DNA of 64,000 nt from Polymorphobacter fuscus (GTDB lineage: Bacteria; Pseudomonadota; Alphaproteobacteria; Sphingomonadales; Sphingomonadaceae). The notes beneath the pieces were generated by a model. The model worked only from the letters and a program-made list of their open reading frames with translations, made no database searches and had not been told where the DNA came from. The stretch spans positions 1,426,001 through 1,490,000 of the forward strand of contig NZ_JAATJI010000001.1 of assembly GCF_011927825.1 (NCBI RefSeq), written 5' to 3'. Within the stretch, counting starts at the first letter, position 1. Each line of letters opens with the position of its first letter. A program made the translations under genes and the position numbers. This document shows positions 34,090 through 42,936 of the stretch, piece after piece.

Positions 34090-35403
34090 TTATTCAGCCG
34101 GCTGCGCGACGGCGGCCGGGCCAGCGCCCGGCGTGCCGCTCGGGCCGCTGCCGTACTTCGCCAGCACGGCCTCCGAAATCGACCGGGGCAGCGGCAGCGT
34201 CTTTTCAAAGCGCGCGACCAGCGGCGTGATGATGAGGAAATGCGCGAAATAATAGGCCGTCAGCACCTGGCTCAGCCGCACCCAGGGTTCTTCGGCCGGC
34301 TTGCCGCCCGCGACCCCGAGGACAAGGCAGACCGCCACGAACACCCAGAACAGGATCCGGTTGAGCGGACGATAGCTGTTCGAGCGCACCGGCGACGTGT
34401 CGAGCCAGGGCAGGAAGAACAGCAGCAGGATCGCCGCGAACATCGCCAGCACGCCCATCAGCTTGGCCGGGATGAACAGGAAGTCGACGGTGAAGGCACG
34501 CAGGATCGCGTAGAAGGGCCAGAAATACCATTCGGGGACAATGTGTGCCGGCGTCGACAGCGCATTGGCCGGGATATAGTTGTCGGGCTCGCCCAGCGCG
34601 TTCGGCGCGAAGAACACCACGGCGGCAAACAGCGTCAGGTAAACGCCGAGGCCGAAGAAATCCTTGGCGGTGTAATAGGGGTGGAACGGCACCGTGTCGG
34701 CTTCGGTCTTCACCGCGACGCCGGTCGGGTTGTTCGACCCCGGGATGTGCAGCGCCCAGACGTGCAGGATGATGACCCCGAAGATCACGAACGGCAGCAG
34801 GTAATGGAGCGAGAAGAAGCGGTTGAGCGTCGCATTGTCGGGGGCGAAGCCGCCGAGCAGCAGCGTCTGGATATAGTCGCCGACGATCGGAATGGCCGAG
34901 AACAGCCCGGTGATGACCGTCGCACCCCAGAAGCTCATCTGCCCCCAGACCAGCACATAGCCCATGAACGCTGTCGCCATCATCAGCAGGAAGATGACGA
35001 GCCCGAGCATCCACAGCACTTCGCGCGGCGGCTTGTACGATCCGTAATACAAACCGCGGAACATGTGGATATAGACGACGGCAAAGAAGAAGCTCGCGCC
35101 GACGGCGTGCATGTAACGGAACATCCAGCCGCCGTTGACGTCGCGCATGATGTGCTCGACGCTGTCGAAGGCGACCGTCACATTGGCGGCATAGTGCATC
35201 GCCAGGATGACGCCGGTGATGATCTGGATGACCAGCGCAACTCCGGCCAGAACGCCGAAGTTATAGAAATAATTGAGGTTTTTCGGCGTCGGATAGCCGG
35301 CGCCCAGGGCACCATAGACAAACCGCGGCAGCGGCAGCTGCTGGTCGAAAAATTTGCCGATGCCGGTCGTCGGCTCGTACTGCTTGGCCCAGGGAAAGCT
35401 CAT
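34090..35403 (-). CDS. petB: cytochrome b of the bc1 complex
   Basis: A 437-residue inner-membrane protein with eight predicted helices that carries the bL and bH hemes and the Qo/Qi quinone sites. Landmarks are the N-terminal helix [55 protein letters not shown], the Qo motif PEWYF ([16 protein letters not shown]), and the late helices. Length suits alphaproteobacterial forms (~430). It follows petA by ten bases and precedes petC. Confidence 0.97.
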   Translation of the reverse strand: MSFPWAKQYEPTTGIGKFFDQQLPLPRFVYGALGAGYPTPKNLNYFYNFGVLAGVALVIQIITGVILAMHYAANVTVAFDSVEHIMRDVNGGWMFRYMHAVGASFFFAVVYIHMFRGLYYGSYKPPREVLWMLGLVIFLLMMATAFMGYVLVWGQMSFWGATVITGLFSAIPIVGDYIQTLLLGGFAPDNATLNRFFSLHYLLPFVIFGVIILHVWALHIPGSNNPTGVAVKTEADTVPFHPYYTAKDFFGLGVYLTLFAAVVFFAPNALGEPDNYIPANALSTPAHIVPEWYFWPFYAILRAFTVDFLFIPAKLMGVLAMFAAILLLFFLPWLDTSPVRSNSYRPLNRILFWVFVAVCLVLGVAGGKPAEEPWVRLSQVLTAYYFAHFLIITPLVARFEKTLPLPRSISEAVLAKYGSGPSGTPGAGPAAVAQPAE

Positions 35404-35413
35404 CTGATCCTCC

Positions 35414-35980
35414 TCAGCCGATCGTCACGGCGGTGTCTGACCGGAACGTATAGTCCGGCACGACCAGGTTCGTCGGCGCCGGGCCGGACCGGATGCGTGC
35501 CGCCGTGTCATACTGCGACCCGTGGCAGGGGCAGAAATAGCCGCCATAATCGCCGCGGTTCTCACCGGTGCCGGCGCCCAGCGGCACGCAGCCGAGGTGG
35601 GTGCAGACGCCCAGGGTGATCAGCCATTCCTGCTTGCCGGGCTTGGTGCGCTCGGCCAGCGTCTGCGGGTCGCGCAGCGTCGACACATCAACCTTGTTGG
35701 CGGCGTCGATCTCGGCCGGCGTCAGCCGGCGTGCGAACACCGGCTTGCCGCGCCAGCTGACCTTAATCGCCTGGCCCGGCTGCACCGCCGCCAGGTCGAC
35801 ATCGATCGATGCCAGCGCCAGCACGTCGGCCGACGGGTTCATCTGGTTGATCATCGGCCACACGACCGCGGCGCCGCCGACAGCGGCAAAGGCACCGGTG
35901 GCGATGTAGAGGAAATCGCGGCGGCGCTCACCCTCCGGGGGGAGCGCGGCAGCGGCAGGACGCTGCGTCTGGCTAGCCAT
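35414..35980 (-). CDS. petA: Rieske iron-sulfur subunit of the bc1 complex
   Basis: A 188-residue protein with a Tat-type N-terminus ([20 protein letters not shown]) that also acts as the membrane anchor. The [2Fe-2S] ligands are in [10 protein letters not shown] and CPCHGSQYD. The end [16 protein letters not shown] is usual. It heads the petABC operon. Its promoter must lie in the 220-bp gap shared with the divergent hemF gene. Confidence 0.96.
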   Translation of the reverse strand: MASQTQRPAAAALPPEGERRRDFLYIATGAFAAVGGAAVVWPMINQMNPSADVLALASIDVDLAAVQPGQAIKVSWRGKPVFARRLTPAEIDAANKVDVSTLRDPQTLAERTKPGKQEWLITLGVCTHLGCVPLGAGTGENRGDYGGYFCPCHGSQYDTAARIRSGPAPTNLVVPDYTFRSDTAVTIG

Positions 35981-36200
35981 CAGAAACCTTCCGAAAACAT
36001 GTCACGTCGATCTGGCGCCGGCGTGCCCCTTCGCAGTACCGACAATTGTGCCGCAATAGACGCGTCGCGCCCGCCAACGCAACGATGTTTTTGGCGGACA
36101 AATTGGCGCGGCGGTGCCGACACGCCAATTTCACCGTCTCCACGACCCCTTTGCAATATCAGGGTTCCGCTGCCGGCGGCGATGCGGTTAAACACCGCGC

Positions 36201-37052
36201 ATGTACACACTCGATGACCAGCAGACCGCCGCCCAGACCTGGTTCCGCACCCTGCGCGACACCATCTGCTCCGCCCTCGAGACGCTGGAGGACGAAGGCA
36301 CCGGCCCCGGCCCCGCCGGCCGCTTCCAGCGCACCGCCTGGGACCGGCCCGATGCCAGCGGCGGCCATGGCGGCGGTGGCGTCATGTCGGTGCTGAAGGG
36401 CCGGGTGTTCGAAAAGGCCGGGGTCAACATTTCCACCGTCCATGGCGAATTCTCGCCCGATTTCGCCAAGCAGATCAATGGCGCCGGCGAAGATCCGCGC
36501 TTCTTCGCCACCGGCATCAGCCTCGTCATCCACCCCTGCAACCCGCTCGTTCCCGCTATCCACATGAACACGCGGTTCCTGGTGACCACCAAGCGCTGGT
36601 TCGGCGGCGGGGTCGATCTCAACCCGGCGCTCCCCGACGACGCGCAGACCGCCGCCTTCCACGCCGCCGTCAAGGCGATGTGCGACAGCCACGACCCGGC
36701 GCATTACCCCGCCTTCAAGAAATGGGCGGAGGAATATTTCTGGGTGCCCCACCGCAACCGGCATCGCGGCGTCGGCGGCATTTTCTACGACCATCTCAGC
36801 AGCGACTGGGACAAGGATTTCGCCTTCACCCGCGATGTCGGCAACACCTTCGTCGATATCTACCCGCGGCTGGTCCGCGAGCGGATGCACACGCCGTTCA
36901 CCGCCGAACAGCGGCTGGCGCAACTGCGCTATCGCGGCGTCTATGCCGAATTCAACCTCGTCTACGACCGCGGCACCACCTTCGGCCTGAAGACCGGCGG
37001 CAATGTCGACGCCATCCTGATGAGCCTGCCGCCCGAAGCACGCTGGGACTGA
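36201..37052 (+). CDS. hemF: oxygen-dependent coproporphyrinogen III oxidase
   Basis: A 283-residue cytosolic enzyme that decarboxylates coproporphyrinogen III to protoporphyrinogen IX with O2 in heme synthesis. Signature segments are [57 protein letters not shown] and [20 protein letters not shown]. It is slightly short for the family (~300) but complete. It is divergent from the bc1 operon, which needs heme. A GNAT gene follows three bases after the stop. Confidence 0.95.
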   Translation: MYTLDDQQTAAQTWFRTLRDTICSALETLEDEGTGPGPAGRFQRTAWDRPDASGGHGGGGVMSVLKGRVFEKAGVNISTVHGEFSPDFAKQINGAGEDPRFFATGISLVIHPCNPLVPAIHMNTRFLVTTKRWFGGGVDLNPALPDDAQTAAFHAAVKAMCDSHDPAHYPAFKKWAEEYFWVPHRNRHRGVGGIFYDHLSSDWDKDFAFTRDVGNTFVDIYPRLVRERMHTPFTAEQRLAQLRYRGVYAEFNLVYDRGTTFGLKTGGNVDAILMSLPPEARWD

Positions 37053-37054
37053 GC

Positions 37055-37696
37055 TTGATCGTCCCGCCACCCGTGCCCGGAGGGCACAGACAAGATATCG
37101 TGCCCGCAGGGCACAGCTTCACGCCCGTGCCCACCGGGCATATCGCCACCATCGTCACCAGCCTCGAGATGCTGGCGCCGCTGCCCATCGGCGAACCGCG
37201 CAAATCGGCGTTGCGTCTCGAACACTGGCCGGCGCCGGTCGACCGCACCCGCTACCTCTGGCTGTTCCGCCAGATCGGCGCTCCCTGGCTGTGGCGTGGC
37301 CGGCTGGTCATGGACGCCGATGCGCTGGCCGCCGTGCTCGATTCCCGCACCACCACCGTCCATGTCGCCACCCGCCGCGACGGCACGCCCGTCGGCCTGC
37401 TGGAACTCGATTTCTCCGTCGCCCACACCTGCGAGATCGCCTATTTCGGCCTCGTCCCGGGAATGACCGGCAACGGCCATGGCGCCTGGCTGATGGCGCA
37501 TGCATTGCGCATGGCCTGGGTGCCGGCGGTCAAGCGCGTCTGGGTCCACACCTGCGACCTCGATCACCCGGCAGCGCTCGGCTTCTACCAGCGCCACGGT
37601 TTCGTGCCTTTCGAACGCGCCGTGGAAATCTACCCCGATCCGCGCGCCACCGGCCTTTACGCCCGCGACGTCGCGCCCGGAATTCCGCTGCTCTGA
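37055..37696 (+). CDS. GNAT-family N-acetyltransferase
   Basis: About 213 residues. The GNAT core is at residues ~100-190: VGLLELDFSVAHTCEIAYFG, then the acetyl-CoA loop VPGMTGNGHGAWLM, then HTCDLDHPAALGFYQRHGF. It should transfer an acetyl group to an amine; the acceptor is unknown. The start is uncertain. A TTG at 37055, right after the hemF stop with GGGA upstream, gives the longest form. GTG codons at 37073, 37100 and 37127 lie in a threefold repeat (VPGGH, VPAGH, VPTGH), and an ATG at 37169 is also possible. It is probably co-transcribed with hemF. Confidence 0.8.
   Translation: MIVPPPVPGGHRQDIVPAGHSFTPVPTGHIATIVTSLEMLAPLPIGEPRKSALRLEHWPAPVDRTRYLWLFRQIGAPWLWRGRLVMDADALAAVLDSRTTTVHVATRRDGTPVGLLELDFSVAHTCEIAYFGLVPGMTGNGHGAWLMAHALRMAWVPAVKRVWVHTCDLDHPAALGFYQRHGFVPFERAVEIYPDPRATGLYARDVAPGIPLL
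37073..37141 (+). repeat. threefold 27-bp-spaced palindromes at the GNAT start
   Basis: GTGCCCGGAGGGCAC (37073), GTGCCCGCAGGGCAC (37100) and GTGCCCACCGGGCAT (37127) repeat at exactly 27-base spacing. Each is a 6-bp-stem palindrome; the third is imperfect. In frame they encode VPxGH three times, nine residues apart. They may be a duplicated N-terminal segment or hairpins in the leader that affect initiation. Confidence 0.75.
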
Positions 37697-37728
37697 CGCC
37701 TGCATCGCGGGCAAAGCGGACGCGCGCG

Positions 37729-38433
37729 CTATCGCAACCGCTGGAACACCACCGCGCCGGCCGCCGCGCTGCCCATGGCGAACAGCGTCGACACGACCGC
37801 GCCGATCAGCGCGCCGACAAAGCCGCCGACCGATTTCAACCCCAGCGTCGTCAGCAACAGCCCCAGCGCGGCGCCGACCCCGCTCGACAGCACGGCGGCG
37901 CCGAACATGAACAACAGCCCGACGATGATGAACGCCAGGATCGTCCAGGCGCTGGTCGCCGTCATCGCCCAGCTGCGCCGCAGCGCCGCGACCGGGCCGA
38001 GCCCTTCGATCACCGCCGCCGGGCCGATCAGGAAGACCCGCGCAAAGATGTACAGCCCCGGCAGGATGAGCGCGATCAGCCCCAGCGACGTCGCCGGCGT
38101 GGCCAGCAGCAGCGCGCCGAGATAGGCCGGCAAGACGCGGGCCGCCACCGCAAGCGCCTGCCGCGGCGTGCCGCCCGGATTGGCCACCAGCCAGGTCACC
38201 GCCAGCTGGCCGATGGCGCCGACGATGCTCGGCAGGACCAGCAGCAGGATCACGACACGCGGCGTCAACGCCGCCATCGTTGTCGGCGGCGCCGGGCCGA
38301 ACAGCGCCAGCGCCATCGAAACCAGCAGTGTGAACGGCGCCGCGACCGCGAACAACACGCCGAAATCCGGGCGCAGGGCGTCGATCATGCCCTGCCAGAT
38401 GGCACCGACCGTCAGTGGCCCCGCCCTGGACAC
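37729..38433 (-). CDS. multi-pass membrane protein of unknown function
   Basis: A 234-residue, very hydrophobic protein with about six transmembrane segments and no obvious catalytic motif. Features include IALILPGLYIFARVFLIGPA with the following ALRRSWAMT segment. This pattern occurs in the membrane domain that accompanies some glycerophosphodiester phosphodiesterases and in related YciC-like proteins. That resemblance is general, so I do not assign a function. It follows the glutaredoxin gene by four bases on the same strand. Confidence 0.75.
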   Translation of the reverse strand: MSRAGPLTVGAIWQGMIDALRPDFGVLFAVAAPFTLLVSMALALFGPAPPTTMAALTPRVVILLLVLPSIVGAIGQLAVTWLVANPGGTPRQALAVAARVLPAYLGALLLATPATSLGLIALILPGLYIFARVFLIGPAAVIEGLGPVAALRRSWAMTATSAWTILAFIIVGLLFMFGAAVLSSGVGAALGLLLTTLGLKSVGGFVGALIGAVVSTLFAMGSAAAGAVVFQRLR

Positions 38434-38437
38434 CGGA

Positions 38438-38776
38438 TCAGGACGGCTGGCGCGAAATTCCGGCCGCCTCGATCATCGCCGTCAGTTCGCCGGCCTGGTA
38501 CATCTCCATCATGATGTCCGACCCGCCGACGAATTCGCCCTTCACGTAAAGCTGCGGCACCGTCGGCCATTCCGAATATTCCTTCACCCCGGCGCGGATT
38601 TCCGGGTCGGCGAGGACGTCGACGCTCTCGAAGCCGACTCCCAGCCGCTCCAGGATCGCCACCGCCTGGCTGGAAAAGCCGCATTGCGGGAACATCGGCG
38701 TGCCCTTCATGAACAGCACGATGTCGTTGTTCGACACCAGGGTTTCGATACGATCGTGCACGGTCGTTGTGGTCAT
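38438..38776 (-). CDS. grxD: monothiol glutaredoxin, Grx4 (CGFS) type
   Basis: A 112-residue thioredoxin-fold protein. It has the monothiol active site QCGFSSQAV and the family start DRIETLVSNNDIVLFMKGTP. Other conserved parts are EWPTVPQLYVKGEFVGGSDI and the glutathione-binding GGSD. CGFS glutaredoxins bind a [2Fe-2S] cluster with glutathione and act in Fe-S delivery, often together with BolA. The next gene upstream on the strand is BolA, ten bases away, which strongly supports that partnership. Confidence 0.95.
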   Translation of the reverse strand: MTTTTVHDRIETLVSNNDIVLFMKGTPMFPQCGFSSQAVAILERLGVGFESVDVLADPEIRAGVKEYSEWPTVPQLYVKGEFVGGSDIMMEMYQAGELTAMIEAAGISRQPS

Positions 38777-38786
38777 CTATGCCTCC

Positions 38787-39017
38787 TCAGGCCGAAATCG
38801 TCGTCAATTGCAGGGCGTGCAGCGCGCCGCCCATGCGCCCGCCGAGCGCGTTGTACACCAGCTGGTGCTGCTTGACCCGCGACAGGCCGGCAAACTGCGC
38901 CGCCGTCACCCGCGCCGCATAATGGTCGCCGTCGCCGGCAAGGTCGGTGATTTCCACCACCGCGCCGGGCAACGCCGCGACGATGGCCGTTTCGATCTCG
39001 CTCGCCGCCATCGCCAT
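38787..39017 (-). CDS. bolA: BolA-family protein
   Basis: A 76-residue class II KH-like protein. It has VVEITDLAGDGDHYAARVTA and the BolA signature FAGLSRVKQHQLVYNAL. Members of the H-type/A-type BolA group pair with CGFS glutaredoxins through a shared Fe-S cluster. ATG 39017 immediately follows the stop of the ATPase-inhibitor gene; the longer frame upstream is shadow. The gene order inhibitor-bolA-grxD fits alphaproteobacterial organisation as I recall it. Confidence 0.92.
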   Translation of the reverse strand: MAMAASEIETAIVAALPGAVVEITDLAGDGDHYAARVTAAQFAGLSRVKQHQLVYNALGGRMGGALHALQLTTISA

Positions 39018-39018
39018 G

Positions 39019-39336
39019 TTACATCGAATCCATGATCTGGCGCCGCGCCTCGGTCGCCGCCAGCGCCAGCTGGGCGCGAATCGCCGCCTCGTCGATGCCG
39101 GCGCCGGCCAGGTCGGCGACCAGCTTGCGCACCACATCCTCGTCACCGGCCTCTTCCAGGTCGGCAATGACGATGCTGCGGGCATAGGCGTCCGCCGCCT
39201 CGCCGTCATGGCCCAGCTGCGTCGCCGCCCACAGGCCGACCAGCTTGTCGCGGCGCGCCGCCACCTTGAACTGCAGGTCGGCATCATGCGCGAACTTGTT
39301 CTCGAAGGCGGTCTGGCGGTCGTCGAACGTCGTCAT
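39019..39336 (-). CDS. DUF1476 protein, F1-ATPase inhibitor zeta-subunit-like
   Basis: A 105-residue helical protein. The N-terminus FDDRQTAFENKFAHDADLQF and the segment RRDKLVGLWAATQLG match DUF1476, the alphaproteobacterial zeta subunit. In Paracoccus that protein inhibits reverse rotation of F1-ATPase in the way mitochondrial IF1 does. Whether inhibition is strong in this organism cannot be read from sequence, because some alphaproteobacterial zeta proteins inhibit only weakly. It is first in a three-gene run with bolA and grxD. Confidence 0.88.
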   Translation of the reverse strand: MTTFDDRQTAFENKFAHDADLQFKVAARRDKLVGLWAATQLGHDGEAADAYARSIVIADLEEAGDEDVVRKLVADLAGAGIDEAAIRAQLALAATEARRQIMDSM

Positions 39337-39564
39337 GCAGCGGGCTTTCTCGCAAGGTGTCGTTGCCCCAGATAGAGCCGCGCGCCCGCCGGTTCAATCG
39401 CCAACACTGTTTTGACCCGCCATCGTCAGCATTGCAGCATCGCCGCCCCCGCGCTATGGACGCCCTTCGCCCCGGGCGCGGCTGTCGACCAGCTGTTTTC
39501 CGGGGCATTTGCTTTCCATCGGTCCCGCGCAGCCCTGGCGCTGGACCCGCCGAGGAGGACAGGC

Positions 39565-40341
39565 ATGTCGCGCCGCCGCCAGATCTACGAGGGCAAGGCC
39601 AAGATCCTCTACGAGGGGCCCGAACCCGGCACGATCATTCAGTATTTCAAGGATGACGCCACCGCTTTCAATGCCCAGAAAAAGGGCACGATCAGCGGCA
39701 AGGGCGTGCTCAACAACCGCATCTCCGAGCATCTGTTCACCATGCTCGCGACGATCGGCATCCCGACGCATTTCATCCGCCGCCTCAACATGCGCGAGCA
39801 GCTGGTGCGCCAGGTCGAGATCGTGCCGATCGAGGTCGTCGTCCGCAACGTCGTCGCCGGTTCGCTGGCCAAGCGCTTCGGGCTGGAGGAAGGCACCACC
39901 CTGCCGCGCACCATCCTCGAATATTATTACAAGGACGATGCCCTCAATGATCCGCTGATCACCGAGGAGCATATCGCCGCCTTCGGCTGGGCCACTCAGG
40001 AAGAAATGCACGACATCGCCGACATGGCGATCCGCGTGAACGACTTCATGGCCGGGCTGTTCGCCGGCGTCGGCATCCGCCTCGTCGACTTCAAGCTCGA
40101 ATTCGGTCGCCTGTTCGATGGCGATTTCAGCCGCATCATCCTCGCCGACGAAATCAGCCCCGATGGCTGCCGCCTGTGGGACATGAAGACCAACGAAAAG
40201 CTCGACAAGGACCGCTTCCGCCGCGACCTCGGCGGCGAGGCCGAAGCCTATCAGGAAGTCGCCCGCCGCCTCGGCCTGACGCCGGAAGACGAACCCGAAG
40301 TCCTCAACCTCGCGGAGCACCGCAAGACGCGGGGGCGCTGA
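39565..40341 (+). CDS. purC: phosphoribosylaminoimidazole-succinocarboxamide synthase
   Basis: A 258-residue enzyme of purine synthesis that joins CAIR and aspartate with ATP to give SAICAR. Motifs include [64 protein letters not shown] and [17 protein letters not shown] strong GAGGAGG sits before the ATG at 39565; the longer frame upstream is not coding-like. A palindromic repeat begins five bases after the stop. Confidence 0.96.
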   Translation: MSRRRQIYEGKAKILYEGPEPGTIIQYFKDDATAFNAQKKGTISGKGVLNNRISEHLFTMLATIGIPTHFIRRLNMREQLVRQVEIVPIEVVVRNVVAGSLAKRFGLEEGTTLPRTILEYYYKDDALNDPLITEEHIAAFGWATQEEMHDIADMAIRVNDFMAGLFAGVGIRLVDFKLEFGRLFDGDFSRIILADEISPDGCRLWDMKTNEKLDKDRFRRDLGGEAEAYQEVARRLGLTPEDEPEVLNLAEHRKTRGR

Positions 40342-40345
40342 CTCC

Positions 40346-40367
40346 CCTCTCCCGCTTGCGGGAGAGG
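40346..40367. repeat. palindromic repeat copy after purC
   Basis: CCTCTCCCGC and GCGGGAGAGG form a perfect 10-bp stem with a 2-base loop. It is the same unit that ends the element at 16415-16552, and the following GGGTGAGGGTGTGCGG also matches that arm. Only one arm is evident, so this looks like a half or decayed copy. Lying just past purC, it may slow or end transcription, but no U-tract follows. Confidence 0.7.
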
Positions 40368-40458
40368 TCGAGAGACGGCGAAGCCGGCCACGGGTGAGGG
40401 TGTGCGGCGCGTCGTGCGGGGCAAACCTCACCCGCAAACGCCCCTTCCCGAGTTCTCG

Positions 40459-40473
40459 CTCATCCCGAGCGGA
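40459..40473. repeat. second copy of CTCATCCCGAGCGGA
   Basis: Identical to 13692-13706. It lies between purC and the convergent MFS gene, one base before the MFS stop codon. Confidence 0.55.
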
Positions 40474-40474
40474 T

Positions 40475-41704
40475 TCAGGTCGCTCGCCCCCAGTCCACCG
40501 CCACGACCCGCGGCACCCCGACCGCAAACACGATCGCCCCCAGCACCACGATCACCGCCGTCACCACGAACGCCGGCCCATAGCCCGCGGCATCGACGAT
40601 CGCGCCGGTGATGACCGGACCCACCACCCCCGACAGATTGCCGAAGCCGGTCTGCGTCCCCACCCAGCGCCCTGCCGATTCCGGCCCGGCCAGCGTCTGG
40701 CCGACGACGAACAGGATGCCGGTGATCGTCCCGATGGCGATGCTCGTCGGCACCAGCCACACCATCAGCGCCAATGTCGTCTCGGTCTGCGCGATCGCCA
40801 GGATGCCCACCGCCGACACGCCCGAGGCCAGCAGCCCGATGCCGCGCCGCACCTGGCACGGCGTGCGCCCGGCCGCGATCAGCCGGTCGCCGATGCCGCC
40901 CGAAAAGGCTGCGCCCGCCGCCTGGCCGAGGTAAAAGAACGCCGTCAGCAGCGCCATGTCGCCGATGTCATAGCCGCGCGCCTTGACGAGATAGAGCGGC
41001 AGCCAGGCGATGACGAAGTACAGCACATAGGTGCCCGAAAAATGGTAGAGCGACAGCGCCCACAGCGCCGGCGTCCGCAATAGCCGGCCATAGCCCACCG
41101 CCCCTGCCGCATCATCGGCCAGCGGCGCATCGACCTCGCGCCGCCGCCACAGCCACGGCACCAGCCACGCCAGCGTCATCACCCCGAACACCACGAACAT
41201 CGGCCGCCAGCCATAATGTTCGAGGATCAGCCCGCCCATCAGCGTGCCGACCAGCGGGCCGATGGCGAGCCCTGCCGACAGCGAGATGTTCGCCACCCCG
41301 CGCCGTGCCTCCGGCGCGCGCGCCATCAGCTTCGACGCGCAGGGAAAGGCGACGCCTTCGCCCACACCCATCAGCAGCCGCAGCACCACCAGCGTCGCCA
41401 GCCCGCCGGCAAACCCCATCAAGAGCGTCGCCAACGCCCAGATCGCGACGCCGCCAGTCATCAGCCACCACACCGACATCCGGTCCGCCAGCCACCCCGC
41501 CAGCACCAGGATCGGCACATAGGTCCAGAAAAAGGCCGAAACGACAAGGCCATAGCCCGTCGCCGACAGTCCCATCTCGTCCTTGATCAGCGGTGCCGCG
41601 ATGCTCACCGCGCCGCGATCGATATAGTTGAGCATGATCACCAGCCCGACCATGACGATCAGCGCCAGTGACGGACCGGGGGCGGAATGCGATCGGGATG
41701 CCAT
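40475..41704 (-). CDS. MFS transporter, anion:cation symporter (ACS)-like
   Basis: A 409-residue inner-membrane carrier with 12 predicted helices. The N-terminus LNYIDRGAVSIAAPLIKDEM and the loop GWLADRMSVWWLMTGG match the ACS group, which imports organic anions such as hexuronates, tartrate or phthalate by H+ symport. The substrate is unknown. Galacturonate or glucuronate would suit the pectin/xylan locus 1-2 kb away, but that is speculation, since no uronate catabolic gene is in the window. The ATG at 41704 is preferred over one six codons upstream. Confidence 0.87.
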   Translation of the reverse strand: MASRSHSAPGPSLALIVMVGLVIMLNYIDRGAVSIAAPLIKDEMGLSATGYGLVVSAFFWTYVPILVLAGWLADRMSVWWLMTGGVAIWALATLLMGFAGGLATLVVLRLLMGVGEGVAFPCASKLMARAPEARRGVANISLSAGLAIGPLVGTLMGGLILEHYGWRPMFVVFGVMTLAWLVPWLWRRREVDAPLADDAAGAVGYGRLLRTPALWALSLYHFSGTYVLYFVIAWLPLYLVKARGYDIGDMALLTAFFYLGQAAGAAFSGGIGDRLIAAGRTPCQVRRGIGLLASGVSAVGILAIAQTETTLALMVWLVPTSIAIGTITGILFVVGQTLAGPESAGRWVGTQTGFGNLSGVVGPVITGAIVDAAGYGPAFVVTAVIVVLGAIVFAVGVPRVVAVDWGRAT

Positions 41705-41765
41705 CAGCGAAAGCTGGCACAAGCCGTGGCAATGTCAACGCGCCGCCTGCATCCGCGCGCGCGTC

Positions 41766-41807
41766 GCAGCGCGACCCGCCTGGCCGGGGGCCAGGCGGCC
41801 GCGCTGC
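41766..41807 (-). terminator. strong hairpin after the third PEP-CTERM gene
   Basis: An inner stem CCGCCTGGCC / GGCCAGGCGG (10 bp, 3-base loop) is extended by an outer stem GCAGCGCG / CGCGCTGC. It begins seven bases past the stop of the gene at 41814-42593. No long U-run follows, so this is a hairpin terminator in the broad sense, plausible in a GC-rich genome. Confidence 0.6.
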
Positions 41808-41813
41808 AAAGGC

Positions 41814-42593
41814 TCAGGCGACGACCGACGCCGCCGTGCGCCGGCGTGCCGCCGCGCCGACCAGGCCGAAGCCCGCGATCATCATCGCCCATGAACCCGG
41901 CTCCGGAACCGCCGACGCGGGGGGCGGCAGGATTTCGTCGGTGATGCCGGCATAGGTCACATTGGACTGGCTGTAGTTGTAGAAGCCGAAGCTGCCGTTG
42001 GCGAAAGTCCCGTTGACGTCGAACTGCAGGACGTCGTCGACCAGCACCCGGACATTGTTCGCCGTGAACGCAATGTCGAAGGTATAGGTCTGGAAGTCGG
42101 CCCAGCCTGTCGCCCCCAGCGTGTTGGCGCGTGCCAGCTCGGTCACGCCCAGTGCGGGATTGTGCGCCCAGGCCCCCGCATTGTCGCGCAGGCCCCCGGT
42201 CACCCGCGACAGCGCAAGCCCGGCGGGCGCGAAGCCGTTGTAATTCTGCGACGTCTGCTTCCAGTCGATCAACAGGAAATCGGTGGCCGTGCTGGCCAGG
42301 TCGCCGCCGTTGAAGCCCAGCACGAAGCCGATGAAATCATCGTCGCCGGATGTATTGACCCTGATCGTGCCCGACAGCCGCACGCCCTGCCCGTCGAAGT
42401 CGCTGTAGAACACCGTCGGCGTGCCGTTGATCGTCTGGGTAACCGAATTGTTGTCGGCGGCCCTGACCCAATTGCCCCCCGACCCTTCCGCGGTCCAGGT
42501 CGAAAGATTGGTCGGCGCCGCCTGCGCCGCACCTGCCGCCCCCAGACACACACCCGCCACCAACAAGAGATTGCCCACCGGTCCACGCTGCAT
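41814..42593 (-). CDS. PEP-CTERM sorting domain protein, lectin-like body
   Basis: A 259-residue exported protein. A signal peptide (NLLLVAGVCLGAAGAAQA) precedes a body resembling concanavalin-like/laminin-G folds (FDGQGVRLSGTIRVN, FIGFVLGFNGGDLA, FNVDGTF-type WADFQTYTFDIAFTANNVRV). The sorting tail is VPEPGSWAMMIAGFGL then AARRR. Similar thrombospondin-domain-like bodies bind carbohydrate or Ca2+, so a role at the cell surface next to the xylan locus is plausible. GAGGAGG precedes the ATG at 42593. Confidence 0.85.
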   Translation of the reverse strand: MQRGPVGNLLLVAGVCLGAAGAAQAAPTNLSTWTAEGSGGNWVRAADNNSVTQTINGTPTVFYSDFDGQGVRLSGTIRVNTSGDDDFIGFVLGFNGGDLASTATDFLLIDWKQTSQNYNGFAPAGLALSRVTGGLRDNAGAWAHNPALGVTELARANTLGATGWADFQTYTFDIAFTANNVRVLVDDVLQFDVNGTFANGSFGFYNYSQSNVTYAGITDEILPPPASAVPEPGSWAMMIAGFGLVGAAARRRTAASVVA

Positions 42594-42936
42594 CACATGC
42601 CCTCCTCTTTGTCCGGTCCGCACGACGCCGACCGGGTTCAGAAGCTAAGGCGCGGTTTCCGGTCGAAACGGGTCAACACTGGTGAACATTTTTTCACAAA
42701 GCAGGCGTCTTCAAGGCGCAGGTTTGGCACGCTGAACGCCCCGCGTTGCAGGTCAAGATGGCGAACAGCCGATAGGCCTGTCCTACACGATCCAGATAGG
42801 TTACACTGCGCCGCGCGTGCCGATTCTGCCTTGCCGGCCGAACAGCCCGCATGTGCAAGGCCACCCAAGCGATTCACTGTGACTTTCGAGACTTTCTGAA
42901 GATCCGTTAACCAACACAGTCGCTGTTTTCCCGTCG
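42594..42936. other. 343-bp gene-free region between PEP-CTERM gene and xylanase
   Basis: No open frame with coding bias is visible. The part next to 42593 should hold the PEP-CTERM gene promoter and contains a less GC-rich stretch (ACATTTTTTCACAAAGC near 42683). The part next to 42937 is the 3' flank of the xylanase operon and shows no clear terminator. I found no copy of the operator motif seen at 50361 and 56141. Confidence 0.5.

Noticed and set aside
35980..36210. 76-codon minus-strand frame upstream of petA
   Set aside because: It occupies the divergent petA/hemF promoter region, has atypical composition and no signal of conservation.
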